From JAJDIA01 sp031555145 (GTDB lineage Bacteria > Bacteroidota > Bacteroidia > Bacteroidales > Tannerellaceae), in the NCBI GenBank assembly GCA_031555145.1, contig JAVBUR010000053.1, positions 1 to 60,406 on the forward strand: a stretch of DNA of 60,406 bases, given 5' to 3'. The notes beneath the pieces were generated by a model. The model was not told the origin of the DNA and did not search any database. It saw nothing but the letters and a program-made list of their open reading frames with translations. Below, in pieces: positions 1 through 8,229 of this stretch. Within the stretch, counting starts at the first letter, position 1, and every line of letters starts with the position of its first letter. The translations under genes were made by a program, and so were the position numbers.

Positions 1-225
1 GGCCGGCACCGCTGACGCGGCGCATGATAATTGTTGTTATTCTAATTGACCGTGGGCTCGGCTTCGCCAGCACCCACGGCTACGAACACAATGCCCGTGA
101 CCGGGCATTCATCGTCGCGGCGAACACCCATTACTTTCATATTTGGTTGTATCTGAAAGTCGAACTGGTTCGGAAAGGCATGGCTTTCGTTCCCCAGTTC
201 GACGGGTTGATTGATATTTTAGTGG
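1..225. other. Left edge, no supported gene
   Basis: I see no gene here that I can defend. The plus-strand frame from 24 is open for 70 codons but has no recognisable motif. On the minus strand a stretch without stops runs from about 217 to 54 and reads like a protein (it includes MKVMGVRRDDECPVTG), but it is preceded by a stop codon and has no plausible start before an internal ATG. It may be the decayed end of a gene or chance. Confidence 0.3.
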
Positions 226-750
226 CTATTTTTTAGCAGCCTGTTTCTTTTCGTAGCCGGAGCGTAACAAAACCGTGATGAAGCCAAACAAAAGGCCAAT
301 AGTGCAGTACACCATAATCGTCAGGGCGGCATTACCGAAGGTGGCTCCCGGCACATAACTCATAAACGCAAAGAAGGCGCCGGCTCCGATAAACAGGGCG
401 GGAATGCAGGATGTCCAGTCATTTCGTTCCAGAAATATCGCGGCACAGGCGATTAAACCGACAGCCAGCGGCACGGCAAAGAAACCGATGCTGGGTGCCA
501 ATGCTCCGCCCAGCAGCATAATCACGATGGACGCACCAATCCCCACAGCATACGAAATAAACGCTTTTACCCCTCCCTTAAGCGTACAACCCGAGAAGAA
601 ATAGACAGCCCACGATTGAAAACAGATCCAACTGAAACCCACATTTCCTGCCGGCGGCATCAAAGGCGCCAACAACTGATCCAACACCTGAATAAGACAC
701 GCCAACACACCAATAATAATTGGAATAACTGCAAACTGTTTAAGTGACAT
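226..750 (-). CDS. DUF1097 (YcdZ-like) inner-membrane protein
   Basis: This 174-residue protein is almost wholly hydrophobic, with about five to six membrane segments and a lysine-rich C-terminus (YEKKQAAKK) that should face the cytoplasm. Length, glycine-rich helices and overall pattern fit the DUF1097 family, whose E. coli member is YcdZ. The function of the family is not established; a small-solute channel or transporter role is only a guess. The start ATG at 750 is the only one ahead of the first hydrophobic helix. It is transcribed divergently from the GH2 gene, with 179 bp between them, so it is probably a single-gene unit. Confidence 0.65.
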   Translation of the reverse strand: MSLKQFAVIPIIIGVLACLIQVLDQLLAPLMPPAGNVGFSWICFQSWAVYFFSGCTLKGGVKAFISYAVGIGASIVIMLLGGALAPSIGFFAVPLAVGLIACAAIFLERNDWTSCIPALFIGAGAFFAFMSYVPGATFGNAALTIMVYCTIGLLFGFITVLLRSGYEKKQAAKK

Positions 751-929
751 ACATGTAATTTTTTAAGTTTAGTATTTGTTTAAGGACAAAGTGAGCGCAA
801 AATAAAACAAAAAACGGAGATATTTGGCTTTTCTGTGATTATTTTGTAATATTACGTCCACTTGTTTGAAGCATCTTTGTTAATACCTCTACGCGTTACA
901 TTCCCGTAAAGGATAAAAGTCTCACTATC

Positions 930-3161
930 ATGAAGAAAATAGGCTTGCTTCTCTTATGCACCCTGCCGTTCATGGCTTTAGCAGAAGGCCGTATCACGAT
1001 TTCGTTGAATGGGGAATGGGAATTTGAACAGACCCGGACCGCCTTCCCTCCGAAGACGTTTGCCCGGAAAATCCCCGTACCGGGATTAGTCCACCTGGCC
1101 ATGCCGCGTATTGAGCAATACGACAAATTCTTCCAACGACCGGAAGAGACAGCGTTGGTAGAACAGTTCAACTTCCTGAACCGCGACTATACCCCGATGT
1201 ATAGTTGGTATAAAAAGAACCTACGCCTGGATAAAACGTTGGAGGGGCAACAGGTTTACCTGACCATCAAAAAGAGCCAATATGTAACCGTTGTATACGT
1301 CAATGGAATGTTAATGGGGCGGTATGTGGAGTGCTATACACCCATTGAAGTAAATATATCCGACGCACTTCGTTTCAACGGCGAGAACGAACTATTGATA
1401 CAGGTAGGCGACCGTGCCTGGCTCCCCAGTGAAGCTGCCGGAGGCACCGACAAGGAGAAAATGCATTATCTGCCGGGCATCTGGGACGATGTCTTTATAA
1501 CGGCTACGGGCAAGCTGAAGGTCGATAAGGTCTTGTTCCTCCCGTCACTGGCCGAAAAGAAAGTGACGGTTAAGACACGCCTGCTGAGCGCCTATCCTCC
1601 GCAGATGCTGTATGGAGATGTGATGTATGACCCGTGCCGCATCGAATATACGATCAAAGAGAAAGCGACGGGTAAGGTGGTAGCCCGGAAAGAGATTACC
1701 GGACAGGCGAAAAGAGACAACCGCAGCTATGTTGAAACAGACATCGAATGGGATACGCCTGTCCCCTGGACACCCGAATCGCCCTTCCTGTACGAAGGCG
1801 AGGTAAAGATATACGACAAGGATCAGGTAGCAGATACGTATTCGACAAGATTCGGGATGAGGGACTTCGCACGATCGGGCAAGTTCTTTACGCTGAATGG
1901 CAACCAATACTACCTGAGGGGCTCCAACATTACGCTGCAACGCTTCTTTGAAGACCCGGATTGCCGCGACCTGGTCTGGGATCGGGAATGGGTAAAGAAA
2001 CTCATGGTCGATCTCCCCAAATCGATCGATTGGAATGCGATGCGTATCTGTGTGGGTATCGTCCCGGACTTCTGGTACGACCTCTGCGATGAGTATGGCA
2101 TCGTCTTGCAGAACGAATGGTTCTACTGGCAGAACCACGGCTGGGACGATCAGGTGAGAAAAGAATATACCGAATGGGTATGGAGCGACGGGAACCACCC
2201 GAGCATCGTGATCTGGGATGCCATCAATGAAAACTGGGACAGCTTTATCGGAAATACATTGACCCCCGAACTCAAGCAAGTAGACCCCACCCGCATCTGG
2301 GATGCCGGCTACATGACTTCCGACCAGATGGCAACCGACGAGATGGACGAGCCCCATCCCTATCGCGCCCTGACACTGATGCACTCGGACGAACTCAACG
2401 ACTACTTCAAGAACAACCCCTACAACCTGGGCGACCTGAATGCGTGGGAAGGTGGCTTCCATTCGATACAAAGCGCCGGCGTGCCACAGTTGGTTAACGA
2501 ATATGGATGGATATGGCTGTGGCGAAACGGCAAACCCTCGAAATTGACGGTAAACAACTACAATTATTATTTGGGTGAAAAATCCTCCTCGCCCGAAGCC
2601 TGTCGCGAACTGCAAGCTTACTGGCTCCAACTCGAAACCGAATGGCTACGGTCGGAACGAGGCATCGCCGGCGTACTGGCCTTCTGCCACCTGACCAACA
2701 ACTACGGGTTTACCGGCGACTGGTTTATCAATGATATCAAAGACCTGACACCGTCTCCCGCCTTCCACTGGTTCAAACACTGCTTCGCCCCGGAAGCCGT
2801 ATTTATCGATGTGGTAGACCAACGTTATACCAAGCACCTGGCGCCTTATGCACCCGGCAGCAACCTGGCATTCAACCTGGTGGGCATCAACGACTACAAC
2901 AAAGAATCGACGGGAAAAGTCGTCTTGCAGTTAATGGATAAAAACGGGAAAGCGGCGGTTCAATCCGAGATGTCATATACCATCGGCGCCTATAACAAGA
3001 AGTTACAACCCACCCTGATCGAACTCCCCCGGGAAGAAGGTGGCTACCTGTTGACGGCAACTTATTACCCCGAGGGAAAAGACCGTCCAGTCACCAGCCG
3101 GAGATACATCAATGTCGCCCACGAAAAGAAAGACTTCGAGTATTACGAACTGAAACCCTAA
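930..3161 (+). CDS. Exported glycoside hydrolase family 2 enzyme
   Basis: The 743-residue product begins with a signal peptide (lysines 2-3, hydrophobic core, likely cut after ALA near residue 19). The order of domains follows family GH2: N-terminal sugar-binding jelly roll (about 25-190), Ig-like domain (about 195-310), then the TIM barrel. The general acid/base is predicted as Glu434 in INEN and the nucleophile as Glu524 in VNEYGW, about 90 residues apart as is usual in the family. It is shorter than LacZ and lacks the LacZ C-terminal domain. GH2 covers beta-galactosidase, beta-mannosidase and beta-glucuronidase; I cannot choose among them. It should act in the periplasm. It ends 3 bp before the convergent ABC gene. 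Confidence 0.85.
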   Translation: MKKIGLLLLCTLPFMALAEGRITISLNGEWEFEQTRTAFPPKTFARKIPVPGLVHLAMPRIEQYDKFFQRPEETALVEQFNFLNRDYTPMYSWYKKNLRLDKTLEGQQVYLTIKKSQYVTVVYVNGMLMGRYVECYTPIEVNISDALRFNGENELLIQVGDRAWLPSEAAGGTDKEKMHYLPGIWDDVFITATGKLKVDKVLFLPSLAEKKVTVKTRLLSAYPPQMLYGDVMYDPCRIEYTIKEKATGKVVARKEITGQAKRDNRSYVETDIEWDTPVPWTPESPFLYEGEVKIYDKDQVADTYSTRFGMRDFARSGKFFTLNGNQYYLRGSNITLQRFFEDPDCRDLVWDREWVKKLMVDLPKSIDWNAMRICVGIVPDFWYDLCDEYGIVLQNEWFYWQNHGWDDQVRKEYTEWVWSDGNHPSIVIWDAINENWDSFIGNTLTPELKQVDPTRIWDAGYMTSDQMATDEMDEPHPYRALTLMHSDELNDYFKNNPYNLGDLNAWEGGFHSIQSAGVPQLVNEYGWIWLWRNGKPSKLTVNNYNYYLGEKSSSPEACRELQAYWLQLETEWLRSERGIAGVLAFCHLTNNYGFTGDWFINDIKDLTPSPAFHWFKHCFAPEAVFIDVVDQRYTKHLAPYAPGSNLAFNLVGINDYNKESTGKVVLQLMDKNGKAAVQSEMSYTIGAYNKKLQPTLIELPREEGGYLLTATYYPEGKDRPVTSRRYINVAHEKKDFEYYELKP

Positions 3162-3164
3162 TGG

Positions 3165-4616
3165 TTAGGAGCGACTCAATCGAATCCGGCGGTCAATACA
3201 TGCAGGCAAGTCGTCCTCATAATGGGTGACCATCACCAGCGTCTTGCCCGGACGACGGCAGAAGGCGTCGATCACGCGGCGGACAAGGAGACGGTTTGCG
3301 GCGTCGAGCCCATGTAGCGGTTCGTCGAGGATCAGCAGTTCGGGGTCTTTGACAAAGGCGCGTGCCAGCAGGACAAGACGTTGCTCGCCGGAGGAAAGCA
3401 GTAGGAAAGGGGTATCTTTCAACGTTCCAATGCCGAAAATGTCCATCCACCAGACACAGGTATCCATATCTTCCGGACGGGGACGTTTATACAGGCCGAT
3501 CGAGTCATGCAGGCCGGAGGCGACAATCGCTACGGCAGGAATATTCTCCCGGTAGGCGCGGTGCATCTCCGGGGATACGTAGCCGATACGGCTTTTGATC
3601 TCCCAGATACTTTCACCTGTTCCCCGTTTACGTCCAAAGAGACTGATATCACAGGCATACGACTGCGGGTTGTCAGCACAGACCAGGCTAAGCAGCGTGG
3701 ACTTGCCGGAACCGTTGGCACCACCCAAGGCCCATTTTTCGCCCCGGCAGACCGTCCAGTCAAGGTCTTTCAGGATCGTGCGCTCACCGTATCGGATGCT
3801 GACTTTGCGGAGGCAGCACACTTCGCCGGTGGCTGTCGTCCCCTTATCAGGCAATGCTGCTACTTGTTGGCAGCGTTCACGGATTGCGGGGGTTTCTTCG
3901 GCGGGTAGACAAGTGGCCAGGTAGGCTTCCCGGCTGAGCCTCTCCCCTACTATTTTATGCGCTACCGGAACGACATGGGTGATAAAGTCAGGAATATCTG
4001 TCGGAACCGACAGCACAAGTATCAGTTGCAGGTATTCCAACGTAGAAAGCTCGACCAGGAGAGTACGCAGCAGGTCGCGGGAATCGGCATCCAGTCCGAT
4101 AAACGGATTGTCGATGATCAGCACCCGGGGCGATGTCAGCAAGGCCTTGATCAATTGCATCTTCCGCAATTCGCCGCTGGATAGGAGGATAATGGGTTTA
4201 TCGATCAATGGAGTGATGCCGAAGAGGGTGAACAGGCGGTCGCAAAGCGTCGGATCATGCACCACACCCAGCATGGAACGTACGGTCGGGATGGTATCCA
4301 GTTCGTCCGAGTTCCACCGCTGTTGGTAATAATAGTCGGCATCGGCCGAACCGTAGGTATCGCGGAAGGTGATGTATTTCAGGTTATCGTAAGCCGTATC
4401 GGTAGGCGAAGGGGAGAAATCGTAGGTCAATTGTCCTTCTTTGAGCGGATGCCGTCCGGTCAATATCTCTACCAGGAGGCTCTTTCCGGCGCCGTTGGGG
4501 CCTGTGATGGCCAGGTGTTCGCCCGTCCGGAGAAGTACGCTGGCAGGTGCGTCGAGCCGTACCTGCGGGTTGCGGGCTACGCCGGCAGTCAGTTGTATAA
4601 TAGTCTTTGTTGTCAT
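3165..4616 (-). CDS. ABC protein with two fused ATPase domains, ModF-like
   Basis: A soluble protein of 483 residues made of two ABC ATPase domains in tandem and no membrane part. Both Walker A loops are visible (GPNGAGKS with Lys45, GANGSGKS with Lys305) and both signature motifs are of the LLSSGE type. This layout and length match the E. coli ModF (PhrA) group, linked to molybdate genes there, but no molybdate gene is near here. An in-frame ATG 25 codons upstream (4691) exists; I chose 4616 because homology to the ABC fold starts directly after it, and because a minus-strand -7 element (4624-4631) lies just before it. The gene is divergent from glnN. Confidence 0.75.
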   Translation of the reverse strand: MTTKTIIQLTAGVARNPQVRLDAPASVLLRTGEHLAITGPNGAGKSLLVEILTGRHPLKEGQLTYDFSPSPTDTAYDNLKYITFRDTYGSADADYYYQQRWNSDELDTIPTVRSMLGVVHDPTLCDRLFTLFGITPLIDKPIILLSSGELRKMQLIKALLTSPRVLIIDNPFIGLDADSRDLLRTLLVELSTLEYLQLILVLSVPTDIPDFITHVVPVAHKIVGERLSREAYLATCLPAEETPAIRERCQQVAALPDKGTTATGEVCCLRKVSIRYGERTILKDLDWTVCRGEKWALGGANGSGKSTLLSLVCADNPQSYACDISLFGRKRGTGESIWEIKSRIGYVSPEMHRAYRENIPAVAIVASGLHDSIGLYKRPRPEDMDTCVWWMDIFGIGTLKDTPFLLLSSGEQRLVLLARAFVKDPELLILDEPLHGLDAANRLLVRRVIDAFCRRPGKTLVMVTHYEDDLPACIDRRIRLSRS

Positions 4617-4623
4617 GAGGCTG

Positions 4624-4631
4624 CAAACATA
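4624..4631 (-). promoter_or_regulatory. -7 element for the ModF-like gene
   Basis: Read on the minus strand this is TATGTTTG, a full match to the Bacteroidota -7 consensus TAnnTTTG. It lies only 7 bp before the chosen ATG, so the leader would be very short. I see no good -33 box. Confidence 0.4.
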
Positions 4632-4677
4632 CGAACAATTTCTTGTCGATATTCCGTATTCTTTTTGTATTTGCACG

Positions 4678-4685
4678 TATCTTTG
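4678..4685 (+). promoter_or_regulatory. -7 element for glnN
   Basis: TATCTTTG matches TAnnTTTG exactly and lies 27 bp before the glnN ATG. A -33 TTTG at the standard distance is not clear, which may point to a regulated promoter, as expected for nitrogen control. Confidence 0.55.
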
Positions 4686-4712
4686 TGGCATTATAACAAA
4701 TACATATCATGT

Positions 4713-6902
4713 ATGTCTATCTCACGTTTTAATGCAGTAGAGAAAGCGTCGAACCGCAAGGCCGTATTTGCCGCTACCCCCGATCAGAAAGTGTCCGAGT
4801 ACTTCGGCGAAAACGTTTTCAACCGCAAAGCGATGCAAAAGTACCTGTCGCAAGAGACCTACAAAGCCCTGACCCACGCTATTGACAATGGAATCCCTAT
4901 CGACCGTGAATTTGCCAACCACGTAGCCGCCGGTATGCGGATGTGGGCGCTCGAAAAGGGCGTGACGCATTATACGCACTGGTTCCAACCGCTGACCGAC
5001 GGTACGGCGGAGAAACACGACGCCTTTGTCGAAATGTCGAATGGCGGCGGTATGATCGAAGAGTTCAGCGGCAAACTGCTCGTACAGCAGGAGCCTGATG
5101 CATCGAGTTTCCCCAGCGGTGGCCTGCGCAATACGTTCGAAGCCCGTGGCTACTCGGCCTGGGATCCTTCGTCGCCTGCCTTTATCGTAGATGACACCCT
5201 GTGTATTCCGACAGTCTTTATTGCCTATACCGGCGAGGCGCTCGACTTCAAGACGCCCCTGATCCGCTCTATCGAAGCGCTGAACAAGGCGACGGTCGAT
5301 GTTTGTAAGTATTTCGACGAAGACGTGAAAAAGGTCACTACTTTCCTCGGCTGGGAACAGGAGTACTTCCTCGTGGATGAAGACCTCTACTCGGCCCGTC
5401 CCGACCTTTCGCTGACCGAACGTACGCTGCTCGGCCACGAAAGCGCCAAGAACCAACAGTTGGACGACCACTACTTCGGTTCCATCCCCACCCGTGTGCA
5501 GGAATTCATGAAGAACCTCGAAGTGGAATGTTACCGCCTGGGTATCCCCGTGAAGACCCGCCACAACGAAGCCGCCCCCAACCAGTTTGAGATTGCCCCC
5601 ATATACGAAGAATGTAACCTGGCCAACGACCACAACCAGTTGCTGATGTCGCTGATGAAACGGATCGCCCGCCACCATAACTTCCGTGTGTTGTTGCACG
5701 AAAAGCCGTTCAACGGCATCAACGGTTCAGGAAAACACTGCAACTGGTCGATGGGTACCAATACGGGCGTCAACCTCTTCTCGCCGGGCAAGAACCGCGA
5801 AGACCACCTGCGTTTCATCACCTTCGTGGTGAACACCATCATGGCGGTGTATAAGCACAATGCATTGCTGAAAGCCAGTATCGCTTCAGCCACCAACGCC
5901 AGCCGTCTCGGAGCCAATGAAGCGCCGCCGGCCATCATCTCAACCTTCCTCGGTACACAGATCACCGAAATACTGAATAAACTCGAAGACAGCACCAGTG
6001 AAGACGCCATCGTGGTAGACGACAAGAAACGCCTCTCACTTGGCTTCGGACAGATACCCGAGTTGCTGCTCGACAATACCGACCGCAACCGTACTTCGCC
6101 TTTCGCCTTCACCGGCAACCGTTTCGAATTCCGCGCCCCGGGCGCTTCGTCAAACTGTGGTGCCGCCATGCTGGCGCTTAACTCGGCCGTCGCCCACCAG
6201 TTGAAGCTATTCAAGGAAGCAGTGGAAACGTTACGTGCCGAAGGCAAAAGCCAGGAAGTAGCGATCTTCGAAGTATTGAAAGCCTATATCAAGGAATCCA
6301 AGCCCATCCGTTTCGACGGTAACGGTTACAGCGATGAGTGGCGCGAAGAAGCCGCCCGCCGCGGACTGGATTGCGAAACCAGCATCCCGCTGCAATACGA
6401 CGCTTACCTGAAACCCGAAACCATCCGCATGTTCAGCGAAACCGGCGTACTCAACCTCAAAGAGCTGGAAGCCCGTAACGAAGTGAAATGGGAGATCTAT
6501 ATTAAAAAGGTACAGATCGAAGCCCGTGTGCTCGGCGACCTGTCGCTCAACCATATCATTCCCGTAGCCATCCGCTACCAGTCGATGCTGCTCGATACAA
6601 TCACCAAGTTGAAAGAAGCTTTCAGCGAAGGCGAATACAACGAACTGTCGCAGGAGCCCCGTTTCCTCACCCGTAAGATCGCCGGCCATATCTGTGCCGT
6701 GACCAAGAAAGTAGATGAAATGATCGAAGCCCGTAAGCGTGCCAACCGTATCACCGACTACCGCGAAAAGGCCATCGCCTACCATGACACTGTCGTTCCT
6801 TACCTCGACGATATCCGCAGCCATATCGACGACCTCGAACTGATGGTCGATAACCAGATGTGGCCGCTGCCGAAATACCGCGAGCTGCTGTTTATGCGAT
6901 AA
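4713..6902 (+). CDS. glnN: Glutamine synthetase, type III
   Basis: This enzyme joins ammonia to glutamate with ATP to make glutamine in the cytoplasm. The product is 729 residues, the known size of type III (GlnN) synthetases of Bacteroides, and far longer than type I (about 470). Typical GSIII sequence is visible throughout, for example NRTSPFAFTGNRFEFRAPG in the catalytic part and KHCNWSMGTN. The frame is open upstream to 4257, but that extension lies antisense over the ModF-like gene and is unlikely to be translated; ATG 4713 follows a -7 element and begins the family-conserved N-terminus. No nitrogen gene adjoins it. A terminator follows at 6923. Confidence 0.95.
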   Translation: MSISRFNAVEKASNRKAVFAATPDQKVSEYFGENVFNRKAMQKYLSQETYKALTHAIDNGIPIDREFANHVAAGMRMWALEKGVTHYTHWFQPLTDGTAEKHDAFVEMSNGGGMIEEFSGKLLVQQEPDASSFPSGGLRNTFEARGYSAWDPSSPAFIVDDTLCIPTVFIAYTGEALDFKTPLIRSIEALNKATVDVCKYFDEDVKKVTTFLGWEQEYFLVDEDLYSARPDLSLTERTLLGHESAKNQQLDDHYFGSIPTRVQEFMKNLEVECYRLGIPVKTRHNEAAPNQFEIAPIYEECNLANDHNQLLMSLMKRIARHHNFRVLLHEKPFNGINGSGKHCNWSMGTNTGVNLFSPGKNREDHLRFITFVVNTIMAVYKHNALLKASIASATNASRLGANEAPPAIISTFLGTQITEILNKLEDSTSEDAIVVDDKKRLSLGFGQIPELLLDNTDRNRTSPFAFTGNRFEFRAPGASSNCGAAMLALNSAVAHQLKLFKEAVETLRAEGKSQEVAIFEVLKAYIKESKPIRFDGNGYSDEWREEAARRGLDCETSIPLQYDAYLKPETIRMFSETGVLNLKELEARNEVKWEIYIKKVQIEARVLGDLSLNHIIPVAIRYQSMLLDTITKLKEAFSEGEYNELSQEPRFLTRKIAGHICAVTKKVDEMIEARKRANRITDYREKAIAYHDTVVPYLDDIRSHIDDLELMVDNQMWPLPKYRELLFMR

Positions 6903-6922
6903 GCCGGCTTTACTGATCATAG

Positions 6923-6960
6923 AAAAGGGTGCTCTGCATGGTAGGAGTACCCTTTTTCTT
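6923..6960 (+). terminator. Rho-independent terminator after glnN
   Basis: AAAAGGGT at 6923-6930 pairs with ACCCTTTT at 6949-6956, with extra pairing of GCTC/GAGT inside, and the transcript continues into a T-rich run. It is 20 bp after the glnN stop. Confidence 0.75.
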
Positions 6961-7045
6961 TTTCCACATAAAGGTGGAATATATCATTGCGTTTTCAGGA
7001 TACAACTTTTATGTTAAAATCAATGGTTCCAAAAATAAAATACAC

Positions 7046-7053
7046 TATTTTTG
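7046..7053 (+). promoter_or_regulatory. -7 element for the AraC-type regulator
   Basis: TATTTTTG fits TAnnTTTG and lies 19 bp before the start codon. No convincing -33 box was found. Confidence 0.45.
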
Positions 7054-7072
7054 AACAACTTATTCAACGCCT

Positions 7073-7960
7073 ATGATTAAGCCAGAACTATTTAAAGAAG
7101 TAACGCCGCTATCTACAAAAGACTGTTTTATTGTAATAGAGCGCCTTAAGTCCACATTTAATTTCCCCATTCATGTTCACCCTGAATGCGAATTGAATTA
7201 CATTGAATATGCGAAAGGGGCACAGCGTGTGGTAGGAGATTCTGTGGAAACGATCAGCGACCTGGAACTTGTGCTGGTTACCAATCCGGCATTGGAACAT
7301 GCCTGGGTCAACCACGAATGTAAATCGCAATCCATCTATGAGATAACCGTTCAGTTCCATCGTTCTTCGCTCCCGGAAGAGTTGCTTGAAAAGAATCAGT
7401 TCCAAAGTATCAAAACGCTTTTCGAACGTGCCCGAAACGGTGTAGTATTCGGTGAGCAGGCCGTTAATAGAGTACGCCCGTTGCTTAAAACCCTCTCGTA
7501 CGAAACGGTAGGATTTTATGCTGTCATAAAATTTCTGATGATCCTGCATGAATTATCCATCACCGAAGATGCCCGTGAATTGGCCAGTCCTTCTTTCATC
7601 TGTCAGAACAGGCCACTGGAAAAAAATCTGCGAATCAGCAAAGTGATCGATTACCTGAATAAGAACTATGATAAACAATTGCGTTTGATTGATATCGCCG
7701 ACCTGGTCAATATGACTGAATCATCGTTTTGCCGGTTTATCAAAAGACACACCTCGAAAAGTTTTGTGGATCTGCTGACGGATATACGGTTGGGATTCGC
7801 TGTACGCGCCCTGGTCGATTCTACCCAATCGATCGCAGAGATCGGATATGCCTGTGGCTTCAATAACCTGTCGAATTTTAACCGTATATTCAAGAAGAAG
7901 AAAGGCATACCTCCTACGGAGTTCAGACATAATTACCGGAAAAGGAAGGTAATTGTGTAG
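7073..7960 (+). CDS. AraC-family transcriptional regulator
   Basis: The 295-residue protein has an N-terminal cupin-like sensor half (about 15-110; HVHPECELNYIEYAKG is a typical sugar-binding jelly-roll segment with conserved histidines) and a C-terminal double helix-turn-helix of the AraC type (about 190-290; IADLVNMTESSFCRFIKRH, then IAEIGYACGFNNLSNFNRIF and a KKKKG-PPTEFR end). Such cupin AraC proteins bind a small sugar or other effector and switch on adjacent genes. It lies directly upstream of, and in the same direction as, the SusC/SusD genes, so it is the likely local regulator. This is unlike most Bacteroides PULs, which use HTCS, SusR or ECF sigma/anti-sigma pairs. Confidence 0.9.
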   Translation: MIKPELFKEVTPLSTKDCFIVIERLKSTFNFPIHVHPECELNYIEYAKGAQRVVGDSVETISDLELVLVTNPALEHAWVNHECKSQSIYEITVQFHRSSLPEELLEKNQFQSIKTLFERARNGVVFGEQAVNRVRPLLKTLSYETVGFYAVIKFLMILHELSITEDARELASPSFICQNRPLEKNLRISKVIDYLNKNYDKQLRLIDIADLVNMTESSFCRFIKRHTSKSFVDLLTDIRLGFAVRALVDSTQSIAEIGYACGFNNLSNFNRIFKKKKGIPPTEFRHNYRKRKVIV

Positions 7961-8152
7961 TTTCAGTAACAATACCGGCATGGACATGTAGTATAAATTT
8001 AGCCCAAACTGATAACATTTTGATCTCCCATTTTTTCTTTTCCGTATTCGGTAGGAGTTGGTCTGCTTTATTTCCTGATCTGAGAGACCGCTCTTAAGAG
8101 ATGTAGCATGTACAAATTGCCTGAGATTCATTATTTGTAGCCAAAATTCTAC

Positions 8153-8184
8153 TTGACTTCCTTCTCTTCAGCAACTTATCTTTG
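8153..8184 (+). promoter_or_regulatory. Promoter of the SusC operon
   Basis: TTG at 8153-8155 and TATCTTTG at 8177-8184 are 21 bp apart, the standard Bacteroidota spacing. The susC ATG is 45 bp further on. Confidence 0.65.
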
Positions 8185-8229
8185 TGTCGGATAGAAAAGT
8201 AAAACCGAATTAACCTTTAAATAATTATT

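Noticed and set aside
54..217. Possible minus-strand peptide after the DUF1097 gene
   Set aside because: It reads protein-like, but has no start codon after the preceding stop except a late internal ATG, and matches nothing I know.
1545..2630. 361-codon open frame opposite the GH2 gene
   Set aside because: Shadow frame caused by codon bias of the real gene; no motif and it starts inside the GH2 catalytic domain.
4257..4712. N-terminal extension of the glnN frame by 152 codons
   Set aside because: It lies antisense over the ModF-like gene, has no relation to glutamine synthetase, and the remaining 729 residues are exactly family length with a -7 element before ATG 4713.
4722..5699. 325-codon open frame opposite glnN
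   Set aside because: Antisense shadow of a highly conserved gene, with no recognisable domain.
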